Positions 63,570 to 64,000 of a stretch of 64,000 bases of DNA are shown piece after piece (the stretch's first letter is position 1; every line of letters starts with the position of its first letter). The stretch spans positions 124,001 to 188,000 of the forward strand of contig NZ_JAUFPU010000002.1 in NCBI RefSeq assembly GCF_030409555.1. The letters run 5' to 3'. The stretch comes from Chitinimonas viridis (lineage in GTDB: Bacteria > Pseudomonadota > Gammaproteobacteria > Burkholderiales > Chitinimonadaceae). The notes below the pieces were generated by a model, which was not told where the DNA came from, did not search any database, and was given only the letters and a program-made list of their open reading frames with translations. A program made the translations under genes and the position numbers.

Positions 63570-63743
63570 AGGGCGCTGCCAGCAGCCTCAACGCGTTGCG
63601 GCATCGCTTGCCAGGCAGGGTTTTATCGTTGCATATCAAATACATGCTGCATCGTGGCATGTACCCGCACCTTGTCTTGCCTGGAAACCGAGGTTTCCGG
63701 CAAGGCACTGAGCCGCGTCAACGCCTTGTCACATTAGCGGGGC

Positions 63744-64000
63744 ATGCTGGGTCGAGATCAACTACCTGGCCTGACCGTGAGCGAGCCCGCCAGCCACCAC
63801 TACCGCAGCATCTGGATATCCGACGTGCATTTGGGCACGGCCGGTTGCCAGGCATCCTATCTGCTGGATTTTCTCAAGCAGAACGATTCGGACTATCTGT
63901 ATCTGGTCGGTGACATCATAGACGGCTGGGCGCTCAAACGTTCCTGGTACTGGAACCAGGAGCACAACGATGTCATCCAGAAGATTCTGCGCAAGGCCCG
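63744..64000 (+). CDS. LpxH-like UDP-2,3-diacylglucosamine diphosphatase family phosphoesterase (5' part, truncated by window edge)
   Basis: The gene is open at the right edge. The visible 85 codons contain the calcineurin-type metal motif ISDVHLGTAGCQ, then YLYLVGDIIDGWALKRSWYWNQEHNDVIQKILRKAR in order, with D and H ligands in DVH and GD. This is the COG2908 family that includes LpxH-type hydrolases of lipid A synthesis and close relatives; which one cannot be told from the fragment. An in-frame ATG at 63744 is preceded by GCGGGG; a GTG at 63777 is the alternative. Confidence 0.85.
   Translation, partial: MLGRDQLPGLTVSEPASHHYRSIWISDVHLGTAGCQASYLLDFLKQNDSDYLYLVGDIIDGWALKRSWYWNQEHNDVIQKILRKA

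Overview
This 64 kb window is a GC-rich bacterial chromosome segment, most likely from a betaproteobacterium of the Neisseriales type (Chitinibacteraceae/Chromobacteriaceae-like). That placement is inferred from the gene content: a general porin with a betaproteobacterial N-terminus, a membrane-anchored di-haem cytochrome c, a YfhL-type ferredoxin, PilU, a VF530 protein, a Tim44-like membrane protein and a lptM/cyaY divergent pair. No rRNA and no complete mobile element is present; there is one tRNA (Arg, anticodon CCG). Most of the sequence is core chromosome. Accessory character (lower GC, unknown or defence-like proteins) appears at about 47.7-49.0 kb and 61.6-62.9 kb.

Layout. 0-5 kb: end of glcF, haem-import ATPase hmuV, a glutathione S-transferase and a large arginine/lysine/ornithine decarboxylase. 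4.8-9.9 kb: lptM and cyaY (divergent), a small DedA/YqaA-like membrane protein, a porin, MscL with a C-terminal zinc ribbon, a peptidase E-like protein, tRNA-Arg, a di-haem cytochrome and a ferredoxin. 10-12 kb: two tandem paralogous proteins of unknown function, followed by a 189-bp palindromic repeat. 12-21 kb: ettA, an RluA-type pseudouridine synthase, small membrane or DNA-binding proteins, a DOPA-dioxygenase-like protein, a threonine aldolase, and pilU facing a stand-alone cyclic-nucleotide-binding protein. 21.1-21.6 kb: about 2.6 copies of a 164-165-bp hairpin-rich tandem repeat. 21.7-33 kb: a thioredoxin-like periplasmic protein, a predicted ATPase, DUF3592, a fatty acid hydroxylase, DUF1993, srkA, a DUF1615 lipoprotein, a solute-binding protein, a HerA-like DUF853 ATPase and a glycine-zipper protein. 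33-38.5 kb: a compact minus-strand operon (holin-like, tautomerase-like, PrpF, GhrA) downstream of cca, then cysK. 38.6-47.6 kb: an orphan secreted protein, a MATE exporter, dtd, sdaA, rsmJ and comEC. 47.7-58.9 kb: an HNH endonuclease, a ParA / multi-PAS histidine kinase / response-regulator operon, an unknown helical-repeat protein divergent from a class D beta-lactamase, and a LysR/oxidoreductase pair. 59-64 kb: htpG with a clear sigma-32-type promoter, a small periplasmic protein, an AT-rich islet carrying an abortive-infection-like gene broken by one in-frame TAA, a DUF4287/DUF5655 protein and the start of an LpxH-like phosphoesterase.

The most interesting signals are: (1) the Abi-like gene whose frame continues intact past a single TAA; (2) the tandem unknown paralogues, the first with a hairpin over its ribosome-binding site; (3) the two unclassified repeats, a 189-bp palindrome with a solitary end elsewhere and a 164-bp tandem array; (4) several -10-like hexamers sitting inside short GC-rich inverted repeats; (5) the ParA-kinase-regulator operon whose regulator carries an anti-sigma-kinase-like ATPase output. 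All family assignments come from reading the sequence; no database search was run.
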